Positions 37,152-49,712 are shown, counted from the stretch's first letter. The stretch: DNA of 64,000 nucleotides from Plecoglossus altivelis (GCA_036571765.1 BROE01000013.1:15085226-15149225), one strand, 5' to 3'. Translations and numbers: made by a program. The notes: generated by a model not told the origin, from the letters alone.

Positions 37152-38820
37152 GTGAGTCAGGCCAGTGAAGTAGTCATAACTCAATCATCGGGAGGATAGC
37201 TGTTATCAGCTTCAACCTAACCCCAGCACATTATGAACTGCTCTGTGATGATATGTCAAGGTTTCATAAGTAGCTTGGTCAGTATTGTAGGCTTGGGATC
37301 TTCCTGAGTCTTAACCTCAATCGTTAGAATAAAATAGGAAGAACTGATGGGAGGGTAGACTGGGGCAAACCTTTCCTTCCTCCTTATTGTTGAAGACAGA
37401 CAGAGTACCTCGGTTCCCAGGAATCCCTCTGCACGGAGCAATTCTCAGCCTCGATAAGTGGTAGCAGTAGAACTTCAAAAAGAGAACCAGGTTGGAGTCT
37501 CACTACAAATCGACTCGAATAGAGAAAAAAAAACTAAGCTTCAAGTAGTAGCAAAACAAAGACAAGAAATAACCACAGAAAGAAAAATGGGGCCTTAATA
37601 TTGAACAATGTGATGATATAACTTGCGCTCATCCTTCTCCAGACTGGATCCTCATTCTAGCTACTTCTCATCAGTGCTGTCCAACCCCACCACATCGTTC
37701 TGAATGGGGTTGAATGAATGGCCCTGCTAGCTGTAATGGTGGCTGCCAGCTGGTCTCTATGGAGATTCAAAGCTGCTATATGCCACTGCTGGATGTATGC
37801 GGTCATTTAAACCAGGATACAGTGTTGTTGCGTCAACAACTCAAATATGGAAATATGATGGTGCAGAAACTTTGTTACTTTGTTACTGACATCTAGACTC
37901 ATCTGACACTCTTTCACTGTCCCTTATTTATGTGTTTGTCTGTCTTTCTCTGCCTCTCTCGCTCTCTCTGTCTGTCCCTCTCATTTATTTCTTATTCCCT
38001 TCCATTAATTTCCACGAATCGCTCTTTATTCTCTGCTCTGTCTCAATGCTTGGTGAATGTGGCTTAATATAAGCAGTGGAATATTTTTGAAGATGAAAGT
38101 AAAAACATATTTAGTAAAAGAGATACCTTATTGTTCAAAAATAATGTAATTGGGCGTTCTTGTGTAGGTATACAATAGATCAATTTCATTGTGTGTTCCC
38201 TGAAAGTGTTTGACTTGAAGGCTACAACTAAAGAAAGAGGAACAGCAAAAGCTCAGACAGAGATGTTGATAATCAGTCCAAACCCACCCCTTCACACACA
38301 CACACATGCACACCCACATGCATACTGTACCCACACGAATGGTCTCTCTCCCTTTCAGTCTCATTAGCTAGGGTCAGCTGTGTCTGGCCAGAAAACAGGG
38401 AACACACCTCTAATCAATACATCTTCAGCGGTGGTCTTGGCTCCTCTGGTCTTCCACAACCCCTTCACACATACACACACACACAACAAATCATGCTAAA
38501 TAGCACAAACCTCACAGTAATATTGAAAATTGCTAAATGACACGGTGGTATGGGGCAGCAAGCTTGGGCCTGGAATGGTTGAGCGGACTGCTGTCGGCTT
38601 CCATCTACTTTACATGCTGTGATCGTGACAGGGTCATCAACAAAGACGTCATATCAATCAAAATTTCCTCCACTTAGCGTGCACTTTCATTCAATGCGGC
38701 CTGATGAATATTGAACAGTAATGTGACCATTTACATGTCATAGGAGGAATCTAAGTCATGTCCTCTGTGTTTTAACCACCCCTCATCATCAAAGTCACAA
38801 GAAAATACTTGTGCTGTAGA
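37152..38820. other. Non-coding stretch
   Basis: No gene is recognised. There is CT-rich sequence at about 37940-37982 and two small CA repeats near 38295 and 38470. Confidence 0.5.
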
Positions 38821-38983
38821 AGCTGCAGAGGCTGCCAAGGCCTCACCCCCTAGTCTACAGCTGCAGAGGCTGCCAGGGCCTCACCCCCTAGTCTACAGCT
38901 GCAGAGGCTGCCAGGGCCTCACCTCCTAGTCTACAGCTGCAGAGGCTGTCAGGGCCTCACCTCCTAGTCTGCAGCTGCAAAGG
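38821..38983. repeat. 38-base minisatellite, about 4.3 copies
   Basis: Four consecutive 38-base units start at 38821, 38859, 38897 and 38935, followed by an 11-base partial unit. Each begins AGCTGCAGAGGCTG and contains GGCCTCACC and CCTAGTCT. Point changes accumulate in order from the first to the fourth unit, as expected for stepwise tandem expansion. Confidence 0.93.
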
Positions 38984-39321
38984 ATTTTCTTTTCAGGTTT
39001 GTATGATTCAAAAAGCTAACATGACTATGATGCAAATGTGCATGCAAATGATACTTACTATACATTGAATGTCCTGATCAGACTATTCCATAGGCGAGCA
39101 GGAAGAGCGTAAGTCATACAGACAGGCAGGCAAGCAGGCAGAAAGACAAGCAGATAGACAGCACCTGGCTGCCCAAACAGATGCCAGTGATAATGAGATC
39201 TTAACGTAGGTATTAGTTGCTGGTAATTGCTGTTGACCCTTAATAATATTGAGCCTTGGCTGATCTCCCTGGATGCTGATGTTCAGGTAGTAATCGCATT
39301 CTACAGATCACTGGATTATGA

Positions 39322-39681
39322 TTAGAGAGAAGGGAGGGGGGAGAGAAGGAGGTATACAGAGTGAGACAAGACAAAGGGAAGCGTGCAAGTGGGAGAGGAA
39401 ACAAACTGAGAGAGGCAGAGAAAAAGAGAGAGAGAGACAGAGGGAGGAAGGTTAGAGATGAATGTGAAAGAGAGGAGAAAGAGAGTGGATGGATGTGGAA
39501 AAAAGAAATAGAGGATAGGTAAAGAATGGGGAGAGTTGACAAAGAAAGAGAGAGACGTTGGAAATTGAGGGAGAGAGAGAGAAAGCGACAGAAAAGAGAA
39601 AGAGGAAACAAGTGGAGCGAAAGTGGACAGAATGGACAGAAAGACAGACTGAGAGAAGGAGGGTGGAGATAGAGAGGGAAA
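39322..39681. repeat. Long polypurine tract
   Basis: About 360 bases that are almost wholly A and G on the plus strand (GAGA, GGAAG and AAAGAG words) with few pyrimidines. It produces overlapping serine/leucine/proline-rich minus-strand frames with no meaning. Such tracts can adopt triplex (H-DNA) structure. Confidence 0.85.
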
Positions 39682-40066
39682 CACTTAGATTGGCCTCCAC
39701 AATAAAATGACAAAATCACAGCTTAGCTGGCAAGAATGTGAAAGCCTGAGAGGCAATGTGTGTCACTGGAGTAACACCTATACGAGAGTTAATTATTGCA
39801 GCATATGGTATATTTGCCACAACTTCAGTGCGGTTTTTAATTTATTGATTGAATTAATTGAATTGATATTTGTCTTTTGAAAAATGTACACTTATTTGTG
39901 TTAGACACCTACTTTATCAAAAGGTTTTAAATTAATATTTGATATTTTTCACAAACATATATTTCTTAAAACATTGGTGCTTCTCCTCTTCTATCGCCAA
40001 CGGAAAAGTGAAACTGTAACGTGAGAATGGGATTGATGTAATCTGCCTACCCTCGAGAACCGTCTC

Positions 40067-40117
40067 ACCTGGAGGACCTGCACACCTGGAGGACCTGCAC
40101 ACCTCAAGGACCTGCAA
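40067..40117. repeat. 17-base tandem repeat within LINE remnant
   Basis: Three units of ACCTGGAGGACCTGCAC (the third diverged) at 40067, 40084 and 40101. It lies in the coding part of the retrotransposon remnant. The unit is not a multiple of three, so it breaks the frame. Confidence 0.85.
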
Positions 40118-40410
40118 TGAGAAAGACTGTGACTGACTCCTCCCACCCTGGACACTCTGTTCCAGCAACTCCCCTCCAGCGGCAGGCTGCGACCCATCTG
40201 GACCAAAACTTCACACCATGAGAACTGTTTATTTCCATCTGCTGCTGGCCTCTTCAACAAGGCCAAGGACTCACACTAACTTTAACACTTTCATCTATTA
40301 TACAGTATGTTCAACCACCACCTATTTACACATCACAAGTCACCTTATTATTTTGCACTTCATTTTGCACTTTTGCACTTAAATTGCCTCATCTAATCAC
40401 ATACTAACAA
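40101..40410 (+). mobile_element. 3' remnant of a non-LTR retrotransposon (LINE)
   Basis: The plus strand encodes the typical C-terminal end of a fish LINE ORF2 (reverse transcriptase protein). From 40117 one frame reads VTDSSHPGHS; a one-base shift near 40153-40160 then leads to LFQQLPSSGRLRPIWTKTS and next NCLFPSAAGLFNKAKDSH, with TAA at 40277-40279. The pattern 'DSSHPGHSLFQ..PSGRRLR.I..K...NSFFPSA' is a familiar LINE tail. A 3' untranslated-like segment with repeated TTTTGCACTT follows to about 40380. The frameshift, the short tandem repeat and the missing catalytic domains show a dead, 5'-truncated copy. The exact clade is not determined. Confidence 0.75.
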
Positions 40411-40495
40411 GTGTCCTAACCATAAACTGGTGTCATCACAACTAAGTAGTGTCATTAACAATAACTAGTGTCATAACCACTATCTAGAGTCATAA
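40411..40495. repeat. 19-base tandem repeat at LINE 3' end
   Basis: Degenerate units of GTGTCATAACCACTATCTA type begin at 40411, 40430, 40449 and 40468, with a partial fifth to 40495. Position directly after the LINE 3' region suggests a tail array or tail-templated expansion. Confidence 0.8.
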
Positions 40496-40818
40496 AGCTC
40501 CATGTAACTCCAGGTACAGAGTGAATCATGTCAATTAACACTTCATCCACCTCAGTGAATTGGATTGGCCGCAGCCATTTTGTACCCAGCACAGACAGAA
40601 ATAACTGAAAGGCAGCTGTTAAACAAACCAAACCAGAACTCTCTCCCAGCATGTGTACGTTTGCGCATCAAGATGAGGGCTTAGGTTGGAACAAAATGAA
40701 TGTCCTGGGTGTCCGCTATTGTTGTGGAAGAAAAGCTGCTGACAGCTTCCTCTGGAGTTAATCAAATGTTTCCTGTTGCGTGCCAGTGGGTTTTGTAGAT
40801 GTCTTTTGTCTGTTTCTC

Positions 40819-40884
<66 letters not shown>

Positions 40885-42423
40885 TGGTGTAAAGCATTTT
40901 CTGTAAACACTTTACGTAGAGAGAGCAGAGGAGTTGCATAACTTTCCATGTTGAAGTGTTATTTTACATCAAGCACAATAGCCTACCAGAGATACAGTGA
41001 GGGTGGTGAATAAAACAATGAGGAAATGAATGGTGGCCTCACTGTTTAATCCCATTAATGCCCCATGTTCTAATTACCATGCATGCAACCTGGAGAGGGT
41101 GTCACACGTGACAAGGAGCAATTAGTCTTCATTTGTCGGTTAAGATACAAGTTTATGACATTCTTTTTATGTGTTTGTCCTTGGCAAAGAGGCTCTCAAA
41201 ATCAGCAGTTCATGTGATGAGCATCCAAGCTCCATTTCCCTCTAAAGATCATGTCATTTAAACTCTTGTTCTGCAATGGAAAGATCCATAAGAATAATAC
41301 AGATCTCAGAAAGCACCATCCAACCCCTGACACACCAAACCTCTAAACAACCTCATGAAGCAGCATCACTTGGTATCTCCAAAAAAAGGATGATAAATTT
41401 AGAGAGGCTTCAAGTTGCATATCTGGGAAATGCCATCCTGTGAAAATGATTCATAATAGGTGTCTGTGCTTTCAGCTTCAATTACAGGCCAGGGACGCTA
41501 TCTCTGGAGTTGCTAGCAGAAATGACAAATGAAAACATGGGGAATCTGTAAAAAGCTTAATCTCTGTGGAGCTCAGCCAGGCCCATAGGCAGGGCAGTGG
41601 TGGGTGAATCAAGGAGACAAGCCATTGAGCCCAACTGTCCAGATAAAGAGTCAACTTACCAGTGTTTCAGATGGATTCAGTCTTAATGTTCTTCATTAAT
41701 ATTTCAAGTCAGACCCAAACCAAACACTTAGCTTTTTTTCTGTTCTCAGCCTCGGGTCTGACAATTTGCAAAAATAATATTGGAGATGGTGGATTGTGTT
41801 AGACAGGACACAGAAGATGGCTGCAATGCAGATTTAGGTTTTAGAATGTGTGCAGACTTGAATGTTAGAGAGTGGTTAACTGGTCGCTCACTTTACTTCA
41901 GCAGTGATCAATAACTTCCACATGACCCAGTCTGAAACATGCACAGATATCTTCCCTAAGCCGCCATTACGTCTTGAGTGAATAGCCCTGTTTCCTATAC
42001 CACCACTTACATTGCTACGGTAACTGCTCCTTTATGCTCACTTGAAGGTGCTTATCAACAGCCTTTATGTCAGTAGACTAACAATGACAGATCACTTGTT
42101 TTTCACTTTGCAGAAGCACATCTCACAGGAATGCATTACTCTCAGTTGTGGTCTAGGTTCCAGGTTTGAAGAGGGAAGTAAGCGGCTAAGGTTGTGGTTG
42201 CTGGTAGTTCAAGTCTACTCAGGTTGCAATCTTAGTTGACTCAGTGTGTGACACTTACCACAAGTCTGGGTTGGATAAGCAACAGCTTGACCTCAGGAGG
42301 TTTTGGGAACCACATTCCAGTTTGGTCTTTGACCTGATAACCTGGGATTTGGGTGTTGTACACTTTTGACTGCCTCTAACTGAACACAGCAGAAACTTGC
42401 TCCTCATCATGGGAAGAACAGGG
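40496..42423. other. Non-coding stretch
   Basis: No gene is recognised. It includes the GT microsatellite at 40820-40883 and a repeat-free AT-rich block at about 41020-41160 (CCCATTAATGCC, CTAATTACC and GCAATTAGTC cores) that resembles enhancer DNA. Confidence 0.45.
40820..40883. repeat. (GT)n microsatellite
   Basis: About 64 bases of nearly pure GT, one of the longest in the window. Confidence 0.92.
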
Positions 42424-42562
42424 TAAGGAGGGGGGAGACAAGGAGACAGGAGGGAGGAGGCAGGAGGGGGAGACAAGGAGGCAGAAGGGGAGAGACAAGG
42501 AGGCAGGAGGGAGGAGACAAGGAGGCAGGAGGGGGAGACAAGGAGGCAGGAGGGGGGAGAAG
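42424..42562. repeat. Purine minisatellite, unit about 22-25 bases
   Basis: Repeated GGAGACAAGGAGGCAGGAGG units of unequal length, five to six copies, entirely purine plus C on the plus strand. On the minus strand it translates as a proline/serine/leucine repeat, which explains the open frame seen there. Confidence 0.88.
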
Positions 42563-42888
42563 GCTGGGGTGACTTGACATTCTGAACATTAAGGGCCGAA
42601 ATGTGGCAGCACAACACTAAGTTATGTCTTGGCAAACATTTTGTGTATTCAAATCCCTCAAACAATCTGTCATATTTACCTATATTTACCCATGTATTTA
42701 ACTATGTTTCTGCGGTTTGTTACTTTATGTTTTCCTTTCTTCAGGCTCACTGTGTCTCATAATGTCTCGCACGGAGGTGCAATATACCATCCCAGCACCT
42801 GTTTTGGGATTAATAATTTATCAGTTATAAAGTCTGAAAGTGTTGCCGGCTGTGCCAAATATTTATTCCATGGTCAGCCTCGAGGCAG

Positions 42889-42904
42889 AGGAGAGGGGGC
42901 GCTC
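42889..42904 (+). promoter_or_regulatory. CTCF-core-like site, plus orientation
   Basis: AGGGGGCGCT is an exact match to the invariant core of the vertebrate CTCF motif, but the left flank fits poorly. Motif-only evidence. Confidence 0.22.
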
Positions 42905-45379
42905 GGTGCCGTCTGCCTCCAGACCCTGATCTTCAGTCGTCTCACTGTGAGAGACCTGGCCAGGAAACTGCTTCTGCCTTGTCCCGCCTCGCCAAGTAGT
43001 GTGCGAGGGGGACCGTGTTTCTTGTAATCACTGCTCACCATGTTTCCCTCCTTGCCTTGAGAGCAACCTGACAGCACTCTTGTTTATTTCTGTAGGACAC
43101 TATTCCCTCCTTCCTTTCCGCTCTTTCTTCCTGTTACAGTTCACAGCAGTCCTCCACTCGTCATTCTAAATATAGCTGGCATCTCCCAGGACATATTTGA
43201 TATTTAATTGGGTCTTTTCACTGCTGAGATGAAGGCACAAAGCAATTACAGTAAGGTCCCACACAGGAAGACAGGTACTACAGCAGTCTCCACTGCTGGA
43301 ACACTTGTCTTGTCTTCACACCACCACAGTTACGCCTGCGAACGCTCGCAAGCACACAGAAGCTTGCCACACAGCTTTGAAGGTGGCTGCAGTTTCACCA
43401 GAGTAGACGAGCACCTTCAACACCTGCAACAAAGTTTCAAAACAAAAGGCAAGATCCTCTGGAAACCCTTTGGTTTGCTTGTATTTGCGTTTGTCTCATC
43501 CGTTTTAGAAGCCCCCACGAGGTGTTGCATCCAATATGACTGCCGCGCAGTCTCTCTGTCAGCGTGCGAGCGTGTCATTTTTGTACCCTTATTCAGCCGT
43601 GCATCTGTCTACTCAGAAATGGCTCTATAGAGACAGGAGCTATTATAAAAGTCTGCCTGGGTTTACCCATATTTGTCTGTCATTCCTTCAGCGCCAAGCC
43701 CTCGTCTCTCTCCTTCGGTCTCTGTTTCTTCTCCTTCCCACCCTCCCCTGCTCCCCTGCTGTGGAGTTGAGGAGGAGGAGGGATTTGATTCTATTCAGAC
43801 AGCGCTTCTTCTCAAGGTGTAGCTCAATCAAGCACTATTGCACAGCAATCCTCCTCCAAATATAAATTGCTTGGCGCTAACAAATACACCCAGGTAAAGA
43901 CTAGGTTCCTCAGCAGCCAATGAAATTACATACAGCGCTTTGATTTGCTGAGATCAAAGGCATGGTGTTGATGTTTGAGATAAGATGAGGGGGAGTATTT
44001 CTGAACATAGAGCTCTCCAGCCTGCGTATATCTTGACATTCAGAGCAGATATTCACCATTAGAAGAAAAGGCATTGCCCGTCAGGGACATTTTCTATCCA
44101 CCAGGAAGGAATATGCATATAGATTTTACTTATGAAAACTTGTTTTGTCCTTGTTTTCTTGGGTTTAAAACCATAGAAAAGATGATTCCCATGACTCCGT
44201 AACTCCTGTCTTCTAAAACCAATACAATTCTGCTCACTAAACCAGAGAACTTTCACTTTCTTTCAGAAGTAAAGGGAGGGAGGATTGGGCGGGGGGAGTT
44301 CTGACCTCTCTTGAAGTTAATCTCAGGTCATTACCCATCCATTTGTCACCACGGTCATGTAGCGGTCTGGGAGCTGTGCTCCTCTGCTGGCCTTGCTGTT
44401 TCCTGCCATCTCTGTCTTTCTCCTTTGTCTGTAGGCCTCAAGGCCCCCAAACACGTTTCATCTCCTCCTTCCTCCCAGAAGTGCTGATGGGCGGCAAATC
44501 TACAGGCAGTGCCTGAGGGGCTGCTGAGAGCAGGAGGAATAAAAGAGGAAAAGATAGTGAAAGACAAAGAAAGAGAGGAAAGTAGAGATAGAAAGAAAGA
44601 TGGATAAACAGATAAAAACAGAGAGAGAGATAAGAAACAGGGAGACAAAAATATAGAAACAGAGGGGGATTGAAAGAGATGTAGCCATAGGAATGACATT
44701 GTGTTCTTTACCAGGCAGGTGAGCATGGAATGTGACCCTGTTCCCAAAGGTAACTGGTAAACACACACACAGTACAATACACATGCCCATACCCTTCAAC
44801 TGCAGAGGGGGGGTGGCCGTAACAATGGAGGGTTGGGTCAGAAATTCAAATTTGATGACTGTTTGGCTGCAGACAGGAGGCTCAAGTCCAGCATATGCTC
44901 CTTGATTCACTTAATAAATTATTCAATTAAATGGGTCCCATCTGTTGGTGATGCACGCAGAGCACAGAGGAGGCTGAGGAAGAGGAGGGCGCCATCACAA
45001 AGCCTGGAGCACAGCTGGGTCTCTCTGTCGCAGGCCTGCCTCCAACTCACACCCAACACAGAAACTTCCATCATACAACCCCCTAACACGACCAGCTCCT
45101 TTGCCCCCTCCCCAACACACACACAATCACCTAGAATGGAAACCTCATTACTACCTCCACGGTGGACCTCGGATCCAAACACAGAAGACTGACAACTGGA
45201 AATCGTATGTTCTCATGACTTATTCATTCATAACCTTTAGGAGGTAAAATGAGTTTCTATACGTAAAAGCCTTGTCCATTGGTCCATTGCTCTCGATTTT
45301 TAGATTTGCCTGGGTCAATTTGCACACTGATTAATGAACTTGGCACAACTGGAGTTCACTCGTATCATCCCCTCTGCAT

Positions 45380-45402
45380 CCCCCCCCCCCCCCAAAAAAA
45401 AA
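45380..45402. repeat. C14-A9 homopolymer pair
   Basis: Adjacent C and A homopolymers; the lengths may be unreliable. Confidence 0.85.
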
Positions 45403-47102
45403 CATTGTCCTATTCTGACAAGAACTAAACTTATCTGTAATTACAGGAACTTTATAGTCTTCCTGCATCACTGAAGGTTAGCAAGGTAGACAGCCAGGTA
45501 ATTGTTAAAGAATAACGTCTCTGATTCTGCCACAGTCTTTTCTACACCCTCATTATTTTGGGTCTGTGGAGGAACGTTGTGATAACTTGTCAGCAAGTAG
45601 AATTCGAGCTTTCTCACTACTCTGAGATTGTGTTTTGTCAGATGTCTGTTGTAAATTATCAAATCAACTACATCCCCAGTGTATAGGCAACTGTAGGTTA
45701 GATGTCAGAGGAGCGGTAGAATATTGAAAAGTGGATTTACTCATCTGCTGGAAAGGTTACAACTTCATCTTTTCTGACTCTCCCTATCAACTCCATTATT
45801 GCGGTAGAACCATCACAAACCACTGTGGCTACACACTCTCAATAGTCCACGTTTTCACAAGCCGTTGATTGACTCATCCTTCAAACCGGGTGAAGTCTAT
45901 GGATGAAGTTCAAACATCCCAACCCTCCAGTGATTGAATATGTTACTCTTACTGTCACCTTGGCTGCCAGGCAGCCTATGGAGTCTGACAGGCTCCATGT
46001 GAAAATCCTCTCTGATCTATTGAGCTGGCCAGCCTGCCCTGATGTGGCGCGGGAGGGCCATTTTCAGGTGCTGCATTGTCTCCTACCCGCATCCAATCAG
46101 AGCCGGTGTTCCAGGTCTTCTGCTCCGCTTCGAGGTGGTGTTAACAGATTGGGTCTCTCTGGAAGTGAAGGCTGTATATTAGAGTCCGGCAGGCCCGGCA
46201 AGGCTGGTCTGTGGATGGCTGACCTGGAGCCGTTGGGGGTCTCTGTCTGACAGCAGACGGAGGGAAAACATTTCCCCATGTGGGATGGTGTGAAATGAGT
46301 GGAGCTCACAGATCCCTCATTGGATGCGTGAGGTGTTGGGAATAGGGGGTCGTTTCATCTAATTCCATTCTGCACCTGACCGCAGGAAACTCTTCCTACA
46401 TGGGGCCTTTCGACCTGGAAACAACACGTGAGATGAGGGAGCCTGGATCTGTTCTGACCTACACGCCACATCATTTCAACCGACAAATGGAACTGAGAAG
46501 CCTAACTGAAGACTGTATTGTTTGCTGTGGGCTATGATTGTTTGTTGTTGGTGTCTAGCATTTTTATCTGCAGGGTTACAATTGAAAAGGACTTGCAGCT
46601 CAGACAGTTAACCAGACCCAGATGGTAAGATGCGCACCAGATAAACACAAATGAGTCTTGATGACCTTGGGGAATCACAGCCAGGTGTGTAAATGAAGAC
46701 GTCTTCCCTTTATCTCTACCAAGTACATCCAATCAGAGATGGATCACAAGCTGACATGCAGCATTGCCATGGAAACTCAAAAGACAGGGTAGAGTTTTTT
46801 GAAATTGATGCTTGAGACGATAAATCTTGAAAAATTGAAGATGTTTGACTAGTAGGTTTCCGGTCGAGCGTAGCTGTACCAGAGTGGAGTTGACAATGCA
46901 AAGTGAAGAGTGCACTGAGAACAAATCTGCCATCAAGGCTTTATGAAGCCAAACTGATGCAACAACATGAACATCCTCGAATATGCTATCAAGATATTTG
47001 AGTGCGGGCCCTCTGCTGTTTTATTTCTGTGTGGTATTGCTACAGAGTCCTATGTGCACTGAACTTCACTGTCTAAAGTACCCTCCTTGATCTGTCTATC
47101 TC

Positions 47103-47953
47103 TCAGCACCCCCCCTCCTCCTCCTCCTTTAGCTTTGCCATACCAACCCCCTGAGTCTCTTTCCTGCACACTCCCCCTGCCCTTCCCTCCCTCCCTCTCT
47201 CTCTCTCTGTCTGCCGTTCTATATTTTCCTTTTCTTGCTCTTTCTCTTTCTTTCTTTCCCACTCTTTTTTTTCACTGGGCACGTATTGATTTAAACAGAG
47301 GTGACTGACCAGCAGGGCTGCAGTGCCACCTGAGCTAATCAGAAAAAGAAAGAAAAAAAAACACACAGATCCCATTTCCAGCAGGCATCAAGCCCAGAAG
47401 GAAGACCACTACCTCTGTTCGGTTTTTCACACAAAATAGACTATTACCATGGACATTGTCTAGATGTCTGTGTTTTGAGGACATTTCTTGGCAATCCTCC
47501 ACCTTCTGTTGTGTGCAGGACATGTACATTGTGTGCAACTCCCAGTGATTTGTGTCGTGATGTGAAGTGAAGCTTTTGCTGCATGAGCAGCCATGTGGTC
47601 TGGTTTGGTTGGGAGGAAGGAAGGAAGTCTTGCCCGGCAATGACACTCCAGAGGCCAGTAAGCAGACATTCTTTGCATATTTCCAAGTACAGACAGGGAG
47701 CGGAGGAGAAAGCAGTGTATGGAAGCCGACCCTCCTTCGCCATTCATCCCCTTTTCCAGTTGAAACCTTTGTTCCCATGCCACTCAATCCCCTTTCTCTC
47801 CCCCTCAATACCCCTGCCTACTCCAACCTAACCATCTCTTATACCTCTTATCTTCTCTACATCTCACCTGAAATCTTCCCTCACCCTTTCTCCTCTTCCT
47901 TCCTCCTTCCTTCCTTGCTGCCTTCCTTCTCTTCTTCTATTTTCCCCTTCCAG
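47103..47953. other. Non-coding stretch with CT-rich tracts
   Basis: CT-rich sequence lies at about 47103-47270 and 47860-47953. The latter ends in TTCCCCTTCCAG, a strong splice-acceptor match. The 157-codon minus-strand frame at 47335-47808 shows no domain. Confidence 0.45.
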
Positions 47954-48003
47954 TTATGTGAGGGACCAGTTGGCATTCTGACAGACAACGTCCAGCGCTG
48001 GAG
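47954..48003 (+). CDS. Candidate 50-base internal exon (unrecognised)
   Basis: A long pyrimidine tract ends in CCTTCCAG at 47953, and a GAG/GTGAGG donor begins at 48004. Between them only one frame is open, reading LCEGPVGILTDNVQRW plus two bases. The other two frames stop at once. The flank at 48010-48330 is repeat-free and could be conserved intron. Pyrimidine repeats are common in this genome and mimic acceptors, no family is recognised, and homology or transcript data are lacking, so confidence is low. Confidence 0.22.
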
Positions 48004-49600
48004 GTGAGGAGTTAAAGAAGTCACGCCTGTTGGCATCAATATCGCCTGTGTCCTCTGATTCCTCTCATCATTAGAGTTATCCCAGCATCCCTCATGAATA
48101 GCAATCGCTCCGGTGTCACCCGTTTGGCATCTTAAACATCCAGGGCAGTGTCGCAGACCCTGACTAGACTTCTGCTGTTACTCAGAGAACAGTGAGGTGA
48201 GAAGGAATTCACTGAGCACCGTCGACCCTTAGAAGACGAAATGATTTATGTAATGAGCATGAAATGTTGGGATGCACATGCCTTTTAACGAAAACAAGGG
48301 GAACCAACCTGCCACGGCGGTGAGAGGTCTCATCCGTGACCTGCAAACTAGTCAGTTGGTGACTCAAACAATAGATAGGCTGGCTTTGCATTCATTTGCA
48401 AGGTCTGCTTCTACCGAGGGTCAAGAAAACATCTCGATCATAACCATCGCTTTATGGAATCAGGCACAGAACGCAGAACACGATTACCAAGCACGGTATG
48501 AAGTGTCGCCACGGCAACCATGTCGGCCGACGCTAATAAATTCATGTGAAATGCATTCCTAGTCTATAAGGCCTCCACCTGAGGGCTCTCCTGTTTCATT
48601 ACATCCCCATGGCGGGCAGACGGGGGGATGGATGGATGGAGGGATGGAGGGATGATAAGGTGAGATTGTGTGTTTGGCAGAGGAGATTGGTGCTGGCAGG
48701 AACGTAAATGGCTGTTTTCCCACCTGACAAAAGAGGGGAACGCGACAAGGGGGACAGGGGAAGAAGAGGGCTCGGCTCTGAGAGCCTGGCTGTCAGGATC
48801 TAATGACTGACACCTAAACCCTCCCACCTCCCACACTCCACACCCTCGGCTTCGATGTGACAAAGATGGGAGGGCTGGAACCCCGGTCGGCTAGAGGATA
48901 AATGAAGAGGATCAATGTCAAATTATGGAATCTGTTTTCTGAATATAGTTGACATACTTTAATTAATGATTATTTTTAAGAAAACAAGTTGACAACGAAT
49001 CGCAGAAAAGAAATGTCTTAAAATGAACATTTTGGGACACAAGCATGCCTGAACAAAGTTCACAACCGTCAAAACCTTAAAACGCGTCAGATCAGAAGAA
49101 GCAATGGAAGGTCAAGGAAGGTTAAGAGGCCTGAGGCAGTGTGTCATGTCACAAGCCTCTGTGTCATTTTTACACGACAGTCACTACAGGAAAAGTTGAA
49201 CTTCACTCCACACCGCATCACTCTACCTCTCCATTATGCAAATGGCTCTTGTGTTTGCAATCATACACAGTGCTTTGTAAAAACAGAGCTCAAAGAGTTT
49301 TACAGACAGAGAATCTATACATGGAAGGTGAAAACAGTACAAAGAGCATTTGTTTAGTAGAAAGCACAAACACGCATGCGTGCGCATACACACAAACATT
49401 TACAGAGAATGAAACTGAAGTTAGTAGGATGCAGGTGAACTTTCCTCTACCTCGCTTTCCACCTCCGCTGGTTTTCCAGACTTTGACTAAGGAGTCTTCT
49501 CCTAAGGGGCTGTGTGGGAGGGCATCGACCCACCATCCAACCAATCCACGACTCCTCCCACTCTATGTACGATGGAAGGAGTTCTGCTTCTCTTATTTGT
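48004..49600. other. Non-coding stretch
   Basis: No gene is recognised. The part to about 48560 is repeat-free; a (GGAT)n-like patch lies at 48622-48654. The AT-rich block at 48900-49020 contains TTTAATTAATGATTA near 48959. Open frames are incidental. Confidence 0.45.
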
Positions 49601-49712
49601 AAGGGCCCTCTCTCTCCTGTTCCCTTTTTTAGGTCTCTGGCTCAGTTTTTGTGTTTTTCACTCTCCCTCTCACCCTTTTTCTTCCTGTCTCTCCATCTCT
49701 GTCTCTTTTCAG

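Larger units (their letters stand above)
42563..47102. other. Non-coding stretch
   Basis: No gene is recognised. Items seen are a CTCF-core-like AGGGGGCGCTC at 42894-42904, a strong acceptor-like pyrimidine tract at 43100-43138 followed by stops in all frames, and a segment 43799-43893 with a weak acceptor, a CAG/GTAAAG donor and one open frame of 31 codons. There is also a purine-rich tract at 44527-44680 and a C14-A9 homopolymer pair at 45380-45402. Open frames of 115-140 codons in this block have no recognisable motif. Confidence 0.45.

Noticed and set aside
43100..43250. Strong acceptor tract followed by TACA/GTAAGG
   Set aside because: Every frame between them contains a stop; could only be an untranslated exon.
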